Source: Hsuehochloa calcarea (Eukaryota > Streptophyta > Magnoliopsida > Poales > Poaceae). Taken from it: a stretch of DNA of 64,000 nucleotides. Position 1 is the stretch's first letter, and every line of letters starts with the position of its first letter. The stretch is taken from contig CM070594.1 of assembly GCA_036346395.1 (NCBI GenBank), positions 57,273,519-57,337,518 of the forward strand, given 5' to 3'. The position numbers were made by a program, and so were the translations under genes. The notes beneath the pieces were generated by a model that saw only the letters and a list, made by a program, of their open reading frames with translations, did no database searches and was not told the origin of the DNA. Shown here piece after piece: positions 21,338-32,300 of the stretch.

Positions 21338-23204
21338 TGTCGGACCCAGGAGTAACACCCCCAAATCCTCTGTGTATTTATGAACTAATCCCATGATCAG
21401 TAGCTAGTTCACACAATAAACAAATATGGTAACATCCATAATTGGCATAACTTTATTAATAATCAAAGTTGATTACAAGAAAGACTTACAAGTCAACAAT
21501 AAAGAACACAACAGAAGACGATGAAGAAGTAGTAGAGCCCACCTAATCTGCCACAGGTAATCAATTGGGGGTAGCGGTCTAGTCGTCGAGATCCACATCG
21601 GTAGCGAAGTCCTCCTCTAGAACTTATTTACATTAAGCAAGGGTGAGCACAAACAATCGAGCTCGTAAGTTACACCCATAACAGAGTTAATGCATGCATG
21701 GATATTATCAAAGGAAGGCTTATAGGGTTATTTGTGCAAAAGCAGTATTTGACATTTCAAATACAATACTAAGTTCAAAAGCTCAAGTTTTACAATATCT
21801 AGAACTGTGTTTTAACTTAATTAATAAAGCTAGTGTAGGCACCAACCTAACACTAACTTAAACACGGGCACCAACCCGGGGCTTCAACCCATAATTTTCT
21901 TATGGCCACCTATCCATGTTATAAACTTTTTTATAAAATATTTTGAAAACAAAAAAAATCAAAGTCTAATCCGCGAAAGGCTTTGCTCAGCATGTCCATG
22001 ATCGTGGACACAGCTATTCGAATAGAATGACACTTTCTAGAGGTTGCACAACTTTACCCACAAGAGATAATCAGCTTTTAATGTTCGTCTGTAACACTTC
22101 TGAAGGTATGCGACTAAGTGATTATGGCAAGGCCTTTACAATGTGTCATTCCAAAGTAGTCATGCTCGTTAAGGTTTCACTTCCTTTGGACTCACCGCTG
22201 GAAGCCCCCTCTTGCGCCATGTGGGAATATAAAAATAGGTCACTCGGACACCCACACAACCAGATAGCACAACCACGGTAAAATGTGGAAAGTAATTTAG
22301 CTGAGTTACATCCACACAGACTTGTGGAAATCTGAAAGGGCTTTGCAATCCGCTACTAGCAGACCAGTCCTTAACTGACCGGCGACTTCCAAAATAACCC
22401 CTGAACCTCAACTATTCCCGAATTGCGCTCGTGCATAAACCTGCACCCACCAACTATCCAATTTGCCCAAGTCCAAACTAATTTATTTTATTTTATTTTT
22501 CAAATTATTTTCAAACTTCCATGGCACACCAATGTTATGGATATAATTTAAACAACATTTGATTTTTTGGCTGAAAATTTCCAAGTTGGATAATTTTGGG
22601 TCTAAGCAAGAATAAGAATAATTTTTCCCAAAATGTTCTAGTCCATACTATTGTATAAACTAGATTTTATCCAAGGTGCCAAGGTATGTCTGATTCAATG
22701 ATAAATTGGGATATACAATGGTAATAGGAATAACTAAAATTTCAAAGTAGGTGTTTAAATTACATTGAATAGAAATGGCATGCAATAATAATTTAAAATA
22801 GAATTTAGATAATTTTTTAAAATGGGATCAAATATGACCAAAGATTTAACTTGTCTTGCTCAAATTCTTCTTCTTCAACTACCTCAAATTCTTGAAGTCG
22901 TCAAATCTATACGAAAATACAACAAGAACAAACATATACAAATAAATTCAAAAGAAAATACAAATAAATCATAAATTAAATAATTTTCATTCTGGAAGAT
23001 AGATATTTAATTTATATGTATTTAGGAACAAGAATCGACGGATTTGGAGTTCGTATGAAGGAGAACGAACATTCTGAAGATTGGATATCGCAAGAAATGA
23101 TATAATTAAAGTCTTGCTCACTTCGAGCATCTTGTTCATCTTCGATCTTTGTTCACTTTCGAGTGTTGTTCACTTCCGAGCACTGTTCAACTTCGAGTAC
23201 TCCG

Positions 23205-23450
23205 GTCGAAGGAGATTACGACTACACACGTCGAAGGAAAGGTTACGACTACCTAGTCGAATGAACTACGACTACCTAGTCGAAAGGAGCTACGACTACC
23301 TAGTCAGAGGAGCTATGACTATCTATTCGACGGAAGGTTACGACTATCTAGTCGACGAAAGGCCACGACTACCTAGTCGAAGGAAACTACGACTATCTAT
23401 TCGACGAAAGGCTACGACTATCTAGTCGAAGGAAGCTACGAGTATCTAGG
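23205..23450. repeat. minisatellite of 22-28 bp, TACGACTACCTAGTCGAAGG
   Basis: Around nine copies of a unit containing the near-palindrome CGACTACCTAGTCG occur inside the solo LTR. Unit length varies slightly because of small indels between copies. Confidence 0.85.
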
Positions 23451-23866
23451 GCAGCAGCGGCGGCGCTCGACTACAAGCTTGTTGGTGCTAGGCACCATGG
23501 AAAGATACGCAAAGGTGCACAAAACGAAGAGGAGATGACGCTGAACCTTGAACGATACCTTACGGCGGCGAAGCACAATGGAGTGGTCGGCGGTGAAGAA
23601 AAAGGCAGCGCCTAGGTACGGGTGAAAGCCACGACGGTGCTCCGATGATCCTCCAGCGAAGAAGAAGTACGCCAGAGGTAGAACACGACGCAGCAAAGCT
23701 CCCGGTGTAGACGACGACACAAGAGATCGATGGACAGTGGCACAATCGGCGGTGCTAGTGCTGGCGGCGGAGGAGCTTCGGCTTCGATTCGGTGGATAGA
23801 AACAGCGATGTGGTTGTTGTCATGAGCATTGGAGTGAGGGAAGAAAAGCGAAGGATGTGCCCCCCC

Positions 23867-23876
23867 CCTTTTATAG
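23867..23876 (-). promoter_or_regulatory. LTR TATA box (CTATAAAAGG)
   Basis: CTATAAAAGG is read on the minus strand and is followed by GGGGGGCACATCC. It is the only strong TATA element in the solo LTR and fits the LTR's minus orientation. Confidence 0.6.
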
Positions 23877-24655
23877 GCAAGGGCGATGCTGGAACGTCGG
23901 GGACGTGCGCTAGTGTTTTCAGCCGACACGGCGGCGATGAGCAATGCGAGTAAATGGTGAAGAAACGGTCGATTGAGTACGGTAGTGAGTGGAAGGTGAT
24001 TGCAGTAATAATTAGGCATGATCTAGAGTGGGAACAGAATAATTAATGTGGCTTAATCGATCGAAACAGATGGCGCTCTGTTTCGGCGAGAGGAAGACGA
24101 AGGCCTGGTCAAAGATGATGGGTGGGGTCAGGGCGGAAGGGGGGGAGAGAGAGAAAGACTAGTCGATCGGGTTGGCGCCGAAGGAAAAAGGCCGTGGGCC
24201 AGGAAGAATTTGGCCCGACCACTGTTCCGGATTTTTGAGAGATTTATTGATTAAAATAATTAAAATAATTTAATTAAGCTTTAGAAAATAGTAAATAAAG
24301 TCTAAAAATCATGGAAAATTTCACATAAATTTCCTGAGTCATTTTAGACTTAAATAAAATATTTCCAACTCATAATTGGCAAGTAATTGTTGCAAATAAT
24401 TTATTTTGGCTTTAAAATAATTAGGGAAAAGCTTTTAGAATTTTAGAAAAAAAAATCAAAAATTAATTAAAATTTTCTTTTCAACTTTCAATACAATAAA
24501 AACCCAGAAAGCTCAATTAATTTTATTTTTTGACTTTTAAAAACTTAGAAATTCAAGAATAGTAATAAAACTCTTTTAAATTATAGAAAATCTAATAAAG
24601 TAATAACTTTATTAATTTTATTTTTAGAAACAAAACTTTGGGATGTTACAAGTGG

Positions 24656-26273
24656 CGACGGCAGCGGTCCCCCAGCGGCAACGACAACCGCTCCCCTATG
24701 GCGGCCCCGAGCGGCTCCTGGGCGAAGAGAAACTCGGGTGGCACCAAGCGAAGAGAAGCTCGGGCGGCCCCAAGCAAAGTACTCCGGATCTGTGCCGATT
24801 GGGGCAACACCGACGAGCGGTGAGGCAGGAGGTGTCGGGCTCGGTCACCGGTGGTGAGGCAGTTCTTCAGATGGTGGTGGCGCGCGGCTATGATGGTCGG
24901 TGGCGGCGCCGGTGCAGGTGAGGCGCATGGGTGGCGCGGGTGGCGTGGGGTGGTAGTGCTGCGGCGGCGACTAGGCGTGGGCGGTGGGAGCACGGGCACG
25001 GCGGCTGAATGGGTGCACGTCGAGCCGCTAGGTGAGTTCGGAGGTAGTCCGAGGAGGCATGGCGACGTTGACCGACGGCGGGAAGAAGGGCTCCAGGCGG
25101 CGGCGCTCCACAACAGCGCAACTAAGGAAATAAGCTAGGAATAGATTGAGGAGGTCGAGGTGGTGCTACCAGCGGAAGGAATTGAGGATAAGCTCACCGA
25201 GGGCAACGAATTTGGCCGCAGCAGCGACTTGATTGGAGATGAAGAAGATGGCCCAATCTGGTGAACCACTGAGGAAAAAGAGAAATTAACAGAGGGGAAA
25301 TGCTTGTGAGCCTCGGGGAACACGCGCTTGGAGACACGAGGACTTCGCAGGATTAGCGGGAACGCGAAGCAGGGGTGGCGGTCGGTGGTGGGAAGACGCT
25401 TGCACGATGGCGGCACTACTCTAGGGGAAGAAGGGGTAGAGGAGAGTGAGGGGAGAGGAAGGAAGGGGAGGTCGGGGAGCCCTTTTGTAGGCATAGACGG
25501 GGAGGTTGCAGGGGCATGGCAGCTGGCAGAGCGGCATGGGCAAGCACGCGGGTTCGTGGCGCACTGCGCAAAACAGGCCATGCGCTCGCAGGGCGAAGCG
25601 GGCGAGGAGGTCGGGCATGGGCAGCAGCAGGATTCGCGGCGTGAGGACGGTGCTGCAGGCACGACCAGGACATGGGCATGAAAGCAGCAGCATGGGCAAG
25701 AAGAGCTATGTCGGGAAGGAAAACAGAGAAGCACAAAAAAGAAAAGGAGAAAAGAAAAAAAGAAAAAGAAAGAGGAAGAAGAAAGAAAGAAAAAGGGAAA
25801 AGGGAAAAGGGAGGAAAGGAAAAAAAAAAAAGAACAAGGCAAAAGGGAAGAAAGAAGAATTTTGTGGAAATTTGAATTTGAAATTGGAGAAGAATTTGAA
25901 TTGAGTGGTGGAGTTGGATTTGAATTACGGAACTAGGAATCTAAATAGATGCAAAAACTCCTAAATAAATCCAACACTTTGAATTAATTAATTTAAATTA
26001 AATTTTACAACAAAGAAAAGAAATTTTGGGGAAAACATAAAAGGAAATAAATTAAATTAAACTCCAAGAAAATAGCAAATGAATTTGGAGAAAATCCAAG
26101 AAAGTCTAGAAAATCCAATAAACCCATTTTGAATTTAATTGAAGTTTGATTTAATCATTGAAAATGTTTTCATTTTCTAAAATTTCAATTTAAGCTTTAA
26201 CTAATTCAAAAGAATTCAAATGGTTCATTTTATTTCAAAAATTTCAAAAAGTCCCAAAAATTAGGATGTTACA
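24656..26273 (-). mobile_element. second long LTR (host of the solo LTR), minus orientation
   Basis: On the minus strand it begins TGTAACATCCTAATTTTTGG at 26273, has an AT-rich first ~350 bp, then a poly-purine-rich block, and a TATA-like CTACAAAAGG near 25490 followed by pyrimidine- and GC-rich transcribed LTR sequence. This layout matches the R/U5 region of TGTAACATCC-type gypsy LTRs. Its 3' part is interrupted by the AGTGG-flanked solo LTR. The low-complexity open frames (25135-25904, both strands) are not genes. Confidence 0.65.
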
Positions 26274-28110
26274 CCCTCCCTCTCACCATTGCCCTTGCTG
26301 GATCTGGCGTGGAGATGTCGGATCTGGAGGCCAGTGATGTGGAGGAGGCCGATGAGGTGGAGGAGGAGGTGAAAACCAGATTCGATCGTCGACAGAGTTG
26401 GGGAAGTGGCGCCACCGTGTCATCGTCGCAGGTCCTATCCTAGCCGCAGTGCCTCCCACCGGCCCCATCCTCGCCTCCCGCTGGCCTCTTCCCCGCCAGC
26501 CTCCTCCACATCCTCCTCCTTGTGTCGGCCTCCTCCCCGCGCCCCCTCACCAGTCCCGGCAACCCCCTCACCGATCCTGTAGCTCCCTGCGTCGGCATCC
26601 TCCCCACGGCCCCCTACACCGGTTTGCTTCGTCAGACCCGTGGAGGTAAGTACCGATCTCCTTCTCCCTCCACTGTGAAATAATTCTTTTTTTGTTGCCT
26701 AGACCTTAGATATTTTTGTGGCGTAAATGTTGATCAATGTGTGATTGTAGAAAAGAAAACTGCAAATTATTTCCATTTTTTGCTATACTGGAATGAGGAG
26801 GATGGTGTTGAATATGTGGGGGTAGCATATATTCCATCTTCTATTATCTCTTGTTCTTCCAGATGTTCCACTTTCATGTCAGGTTTGGCACGGTAAATGT
26901 ATTGTAGACGTTTTAGTTATAGAACAATCCTAAGCCCTAACCTTAGAGAAATAAACTTCACCCAAAAAAGAATATTCTTGTTTGGTCTTTGGAAGGGTGG
27001 ACGTTACGAGAGATTGGCAAATCCTACATGTCCAACAAAAAAGTTTGTAGCCATGATCAATATATTTTCTAGGGAAATAAATGAATACTCCTAATCCAAG
27101 CATGGTTAAAATACTATAACGTGAGGGAATTGCCCTTTCCACATACTTGGATGATAGTTACTATTAGTAAACAGGAAATTTGGGTGGCACCCAACATTAA
27201 ATTTTTATTGTATCGACGTGTAGAACCATTGGTTCAATCACCTGAGACTTCCAATTGATTTGCAGGTAAACTTCTACACTCGTGGGCCACAGAGCTGGCA
27301 AGGTGTATGTGGACTGCCTAGATGTTCAAAGATAGCTCACAGTGGATAAGGAAGTTTACTTATCTTGTACTTGTAGTTTAGATTAAATCAACACACCCAT
27401 CGCAAGTAATGTTAGAATCCTACATACCAGCAGATGTAAGAGAGGATGTTAGCTAACAGCGTGAAAAGAGTTGTATAGTCCATTCCCATGACTGATGTTT
27501 ACATCCATTTGTTTTTAACATTGCCCTAAAGAAAGTGATTAGGACTTGAAATTAGTCATTAGTGGAGTGTGAAAGTGTGATGCCCTAAAGAACACTAACC
27601 AGCGAATATGAGTTCAAAGTGTGTCAAGGATTGAAGGATGATTCCTGCGATAAGTCTGGTCTCTATAATGTTCATTAGTGGAGCATGCTGGTTGTTGCAA
27701 AATAATTCAGAAAGCCTTCGTTTTGTTTCATTAGACTTGGCAGCGTTGCAACTAATGTTGGTTGTTTCATCAGACTTGGCAGCGTTGCAAAATATTTCAG
27801 AAAGCACGACTGTTATGTTTCAGGCCCATGAATGTGCACTGCAACTAATGTTGGTTGTTGTTGAGTGCTTGGAATGTATCTATGATTTTTTTTCAAATCG
27901 AATTTTTAATTGTGTGCTTCAGGCTTTCAGGTTATGCATTTCAGTTAGCTGTGTGCATGTCTGATTATGACATATTAGTGGGAAAATGTTCTGTTACGGC
28001 AACATATTGCTAAGTGGATAGATGTCCGGACTATTGACAAGTACTACCTGAAGCAAAATGCAGGACCTGATGCTGTAGGAGCATTGGGAAAATTTTAGGC
28101 CTTCATAATA
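26274..28110. other. unassigned region with a possible spliced transcript
   Basis: A GC-rich open stretch (26398-26649, +) runs into GAG|GTAAGT at 26646, a strong donor, and is followed by ~1.3 kb of AT-richer sequence. Near 28020-28098 the plus strand reads WIDVRTIDKYYLKQNAGPDAV to a stop, which could be a last exon. I recognise no domain. It could be a small host gene, a captured fragment, or noise. Local direct repeats (GACTTGGCAGCGTTGCAA) occur at 27740-27850. Confidence 0.3.
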
Positions 28111-29376
28111 TTCTGATTCTTCGTAATAAAACAATGCTTCTTTTTTTTGCACATCAACATTCGCCAACTTGTAGCTTTATGGGACACTTCTGGTCCATTT
28201 ATGTTTTTAGACCTTAGTAGTACATCAGCATTTTTTTTTTTTTTGCACCTCACTGTTGTATGAGGCCCTTCTGGTCCATATATATTTTTTGCACCTGGGT
28301 TGAATTTTGCACCTCACTTCTGGTTCTATAATTATTTTTTGCACATCAACATTCACCAACTTGATTACCATTTCTGTGGAAAAAGACCTACCGCAAATTA
28401 CCATTTCTATAGTACTATAAAAATAATTTCTAATTCATGATCAAATTCGTATGAATAAAATAATTTATAATTCATGATCAAATTCGTATGAATTGGTAAG
28501 CATCCCATCCCATCACTACATAAACATTAACATCTCTCAGTTCAGTGTAACTCAAGCTATGACACTACAGGTAGGACCAAGCCTAAAGCCAACCTTCTAG
28601 CGTTGCCTTCAATCTTCTAGCTATGACACTGCATGTAGGCAAAGCCTATTCCGAGAAATTTTTACAGAAATTTTGGAAATTTATGTACAAATAGGAGTAA
28701 GACAAATAGAATTGAGGTGTTAAAACCAAAAGTAGCATAATCATTTTGCCTCCAATCATCTCTTTCAGGGTTTTAGAAGCCAATCTCCTACCAAACACTT
28801 CTCTTAATTAGCTTCAAATTCTCATAATAGATTCTCTTAGAATCAAAAGCAGCTATGAGCTGGAAAATGAAGAGCAAAACCCTACCAAACAAGACCTAAC
28901 TAAATTCCTCACCACAACATAGCAACCACGAACGCGTACAATCTCTGCATCTGCAACAATCACACATGCACAATGCGTACCGACAAGCTCAAATGCGCAC
29001 AAGTAGCCCTTCAATGCAATAAACGATGTGTCAAGGAATAACCAACGATACAATAAAGAAGATAGTAGTCGGTCAGATCTATGTGAAAGAAAAAACATCT
29101 GATCAAGGCAAGCTCATTACAAACAAGCCCATTAGGTCCAATAGAAGTTTACAGAATGATGTTTCACAATACCCCAATAGTCTGCCTACAGAGATTCAGC
29201 TCCGCTGTGTTTGCACGACCATACCAATTTGAGTAATACAACAAGTTAACAAGCTCACAAGCACCTTAAGGGTACAAGTCTAGGTTCAGCTTCAGAACCA
29301 ATGTTTGTAATGGACAGGAAACTACGATACCTACTAGAGTTATCACAGGATTGGGTTTCACAGATTATCACATAAT
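28111..29376. other. intergenic sequence and presumed 3' UTR of the MSI4/FVE gene
   Basis: It holds poly-T tracts with repeated TTTTTTGCACATCAACATTC motifs (28140-28360) and a 36-bp tandem duplication at 28421-28493. Sequence at 28770-28900 (CTACCAAACA and AGAATCAAAAGCAGC) resembles small grass MITEs. No gene is supported. The part next to 29376 should hold the 3' UTR of the minus-strand gene. Confidence 0.45.
28421..28493. repeat. 36/37-bp tandem duplication
   Basis: AATAATTTCTAATTCATGAT... at 28421-28456 is repeated with one or two changes at 28457-28493. Confidence 0.85.
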
Positions 29377-32300
29377 TCAAGTCCTCGGAGTGCAGCTGGC
29401 CAAGTGAGACTTGAAGTTCTCCAGCTCTGTAAGAACCTCCTCCTCTGGGCGGTAGATCAAATCACTCATGCGCCATATCTGTATCAGTAAAGCATCGATA
29501 AGAACAGACCAAATATGGTATCAGAAAAAAGGCAACACGGTGTAGATCTATAATTGTTGCTATTAACTATGAAAGTACAGTTTTTTTCTTGTCTGTGGTT
29601 TACACCACACTTGCACAATTTCAAGAAAGAGAAGTACCTGCAATGTTCCACCTCCACCAGTGCTCTCACCATCATCAGAGACACTCACAATGGTCCAAGG
29701 ATCTGACGAGTTCCAGTGGAAGTCTACAATCTTATCCCTGCAAAGGTGAAAAGGATAAAATAGATGATTATGGAACAATGAAAATGCAACATCAATCTCC
29801 TTGATATAATTGTTTTACAACCATTCCTACAGATCCAATCATTCTCCACTGCACGTGTTTGAACTTTGAAGACATAATGTATGACAGTGTCCAAGTCAAT
29901 TAGAAAAAGTCACACAAATCATTTCAAATACAGTACAAGGTAATAAACCTATAATCCACTAATTACCAGTTCTTAGTTACGCAAAAGAAAGGGTAAAAAT
30001 GAATGGAACGACATATGTCATGTTATATTGGCATTCCCAAAAGCTGGGGAAAGCATAAAGTGATGGTACACTGGTGTTACCAGCCCCATTTTTTTTGCCA
30101 AAACGGCTAGGCTATAATGACAATGGAGAGTGGACCGAAATCAAGTTTTTTTTTCCTCTTGGGCTTCTCAGATACGTTCTACTTTGCAATTGCACATTCA
30201 TCTGTCAGCCTAAGTCAGACAGCAATGAGTGGATTTAAGTCCCCCGTTTTTTATAAAAAAAAATCTCTAGTCAAATTTTAACTGAGAAAAATACAGCTTC
30301 ATGAAAATATCAGCTAAAGTAGCTCATTATTGGAAAAGAGAAGCCATTAGCTAAACTGCCTACTGATGCACAAAGAAAAGATACAACCTAAAACTGTCAT
30401 GCAAGAAAGACATTTCTTCAATTGCTTCAGCAATGTAACAGGGAGAAAATGCAAACAAACATGGCATAACCATTTGAAGAGTTTTGAGTTTCACATATGA
30501 TATCAAACATATGGAAAGGTAAGTTTCATAGGTAAGACAATGTACCTATGACCAGCATGTTGAAAGAAAAGCCCAGCGGGTGAATTGGGATTTTTCTTCT
30601 TCCCAACCTATATCACAAGAAACCTTTATTAGTCTCAGACTAATGAAAAACTACATGAGAGAAAGAAACAAGTGAGTGAGCTCCCATCAATAATCATTCT
30701 GCTGGGCTATCTCAGAAGGGAAAAAATAGTTCATGAAGTGTACAAGAAGATAAGTGTATAAACAGATACCTTCTCATGATCCCACACGTTTAGGAAACCA
30801 TCTTCCATAGAGCTTCCAAAACAGATGCTTTGTCAGGTGACCACTGGAACGCACAAGGTTTAAATTTGAGCCAAAAGCATACAGAAATATAATAAACAGT
30901 AACCATATCTACATAAAAAGAACATAGGGATAACCAATGTATTATATGTACATGCCTGAACACAAAGAACAGCAGCTTTATGACCCTCGAATTTGTGAAT
31001 TGGAGAACCAGCACCTACTGAACCTAGATTCCGTCGGTCCCACATACGAACGGAATTATCGGCAGAACTGAATATAAAGATGAACCATCTTACTCAAATG
31101 TGTAAAAAATGAAAACGTAGATGGAAGTCCATATGGCAAATTACACTAAACTAACTACAGATCTCATAGCAGATTATGCAGAACTAAGAAAGCCTTCATG
31201 TCATCATACCCAGTTAAGATGTAGTTAACATCATGGAGATTCCAGTCAACACAATGAACATCTCCACCGTGAGCTTTCTCAACCTGGACATCAAGAAGAA
31301 AGCAGTTTCAACATTGAGTCACTCCACACATTTATAAGAAAAAGGTACACTACTAAAAAAAATACTTCAGTCCCTTTGGAACAAGATAAATAAAAGCTGG
31401 TTGCACCAAATATAATTCACCGGACCATTGAAATCACAGTAGCTAACTTAAACAATCAGTCCTCCTCAGTCGAAGACTATTCAATCAGAGGCAATATATG
31501 CTGGCCAAGTTAATAAAAAATGCAGAATCATTAAAAGCATAATAAAACATAAGTACCATACACCTAATTAAAATATTTCGAGCTAATTTGACTAAGGAAA
31601 ATTTGGTTCTCTTGCCCACCCTTGCCCAACCCTACTAGTGGGCAAGCAGGCATGTTTAGTTCCCTTGCCCACCCAAGAGTCTTGCTCGCTCTTGGGTGGG
31701 CAAGGAAACCAAGCATGCACCAAATGAATCATTCCATGTGAGGCACGATTGACCAATATAAATCATCTGGTTTCATTAGTGACCATCACCTCTTCAAGTT
31801 AAACGATGTTATTAGTTATTACGAAAGAGGAGCTATTACATTGAAGCATGCATTTCAAACTTACGTGTAAAACAATGTTAACCCACTTAAGATAGATAAG
31901 GGTGTCACCTTAACAGCTGGGCTGGTACCAGTCCGAGCATCCCAAAGAATAAGACAAGCATCATCACCCACACTACAGAACTCCTGTGCACTTCATCCAG
32001 GAAAAAAACTGTGAAGATAAAACATACAGATGGGAAAAAAATACCATGCATCACACCATTCATTTACAACAGTGAAGGTATTAATTTATCGTTAAAAATC
32101 ACTGTATTAGGCTATTAGCCAAGTAGAAAATGACTGTATGTAGCTCAAAGCCCACACGATGTAATGCATATGCTAGTGAGCTGTACCCATGCAACCTTGA
32201 AGGCAAACCAGGAAAACAGAGTAGCCTATTTACCTAGAAGGGCAGAACTGCACATCTTCAACGGTGCTATCATGCCCGTGGAATACACCTCGAGGATCAA

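Larger units (their letters stand above)
21338..24650 (-). mobile_element. solo LTR of a Del/Tekay-like gypsy element, 3.3 kb, nested in another LTR
   Basis: Bounded by a 5-bp duplication AGTGG (21333-21337 and 24651-24655), with ends TGTCGGACCC and GGATGTTACA, i.e. TG...CA. No gag or pol is inside, so this is a solo LTR left by LTR-LTR recombination. On the minus strand it begins TGTAACATCCC and has CTATAAAAGG near 23876, placing transcription on the minus strand. Long LTRs of 3 kb or more are typical of grass Tekay-type chromoviruses; the lineage call is inference. The several open frames in it (e.g. 22027-22281, 23612-24019) are LTR sequence, not genes. Confidence 0.85.

Noticed and set aside
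25135..25904. Long open frames on both strands (up to 235 codons), one with a poly-Ser/Phe start
   Set aside because: They lie in the transcribed part of a long LTR and in a GAAAAAG-rich tract; both strands are open because the sequence is low-complexity. No domain.
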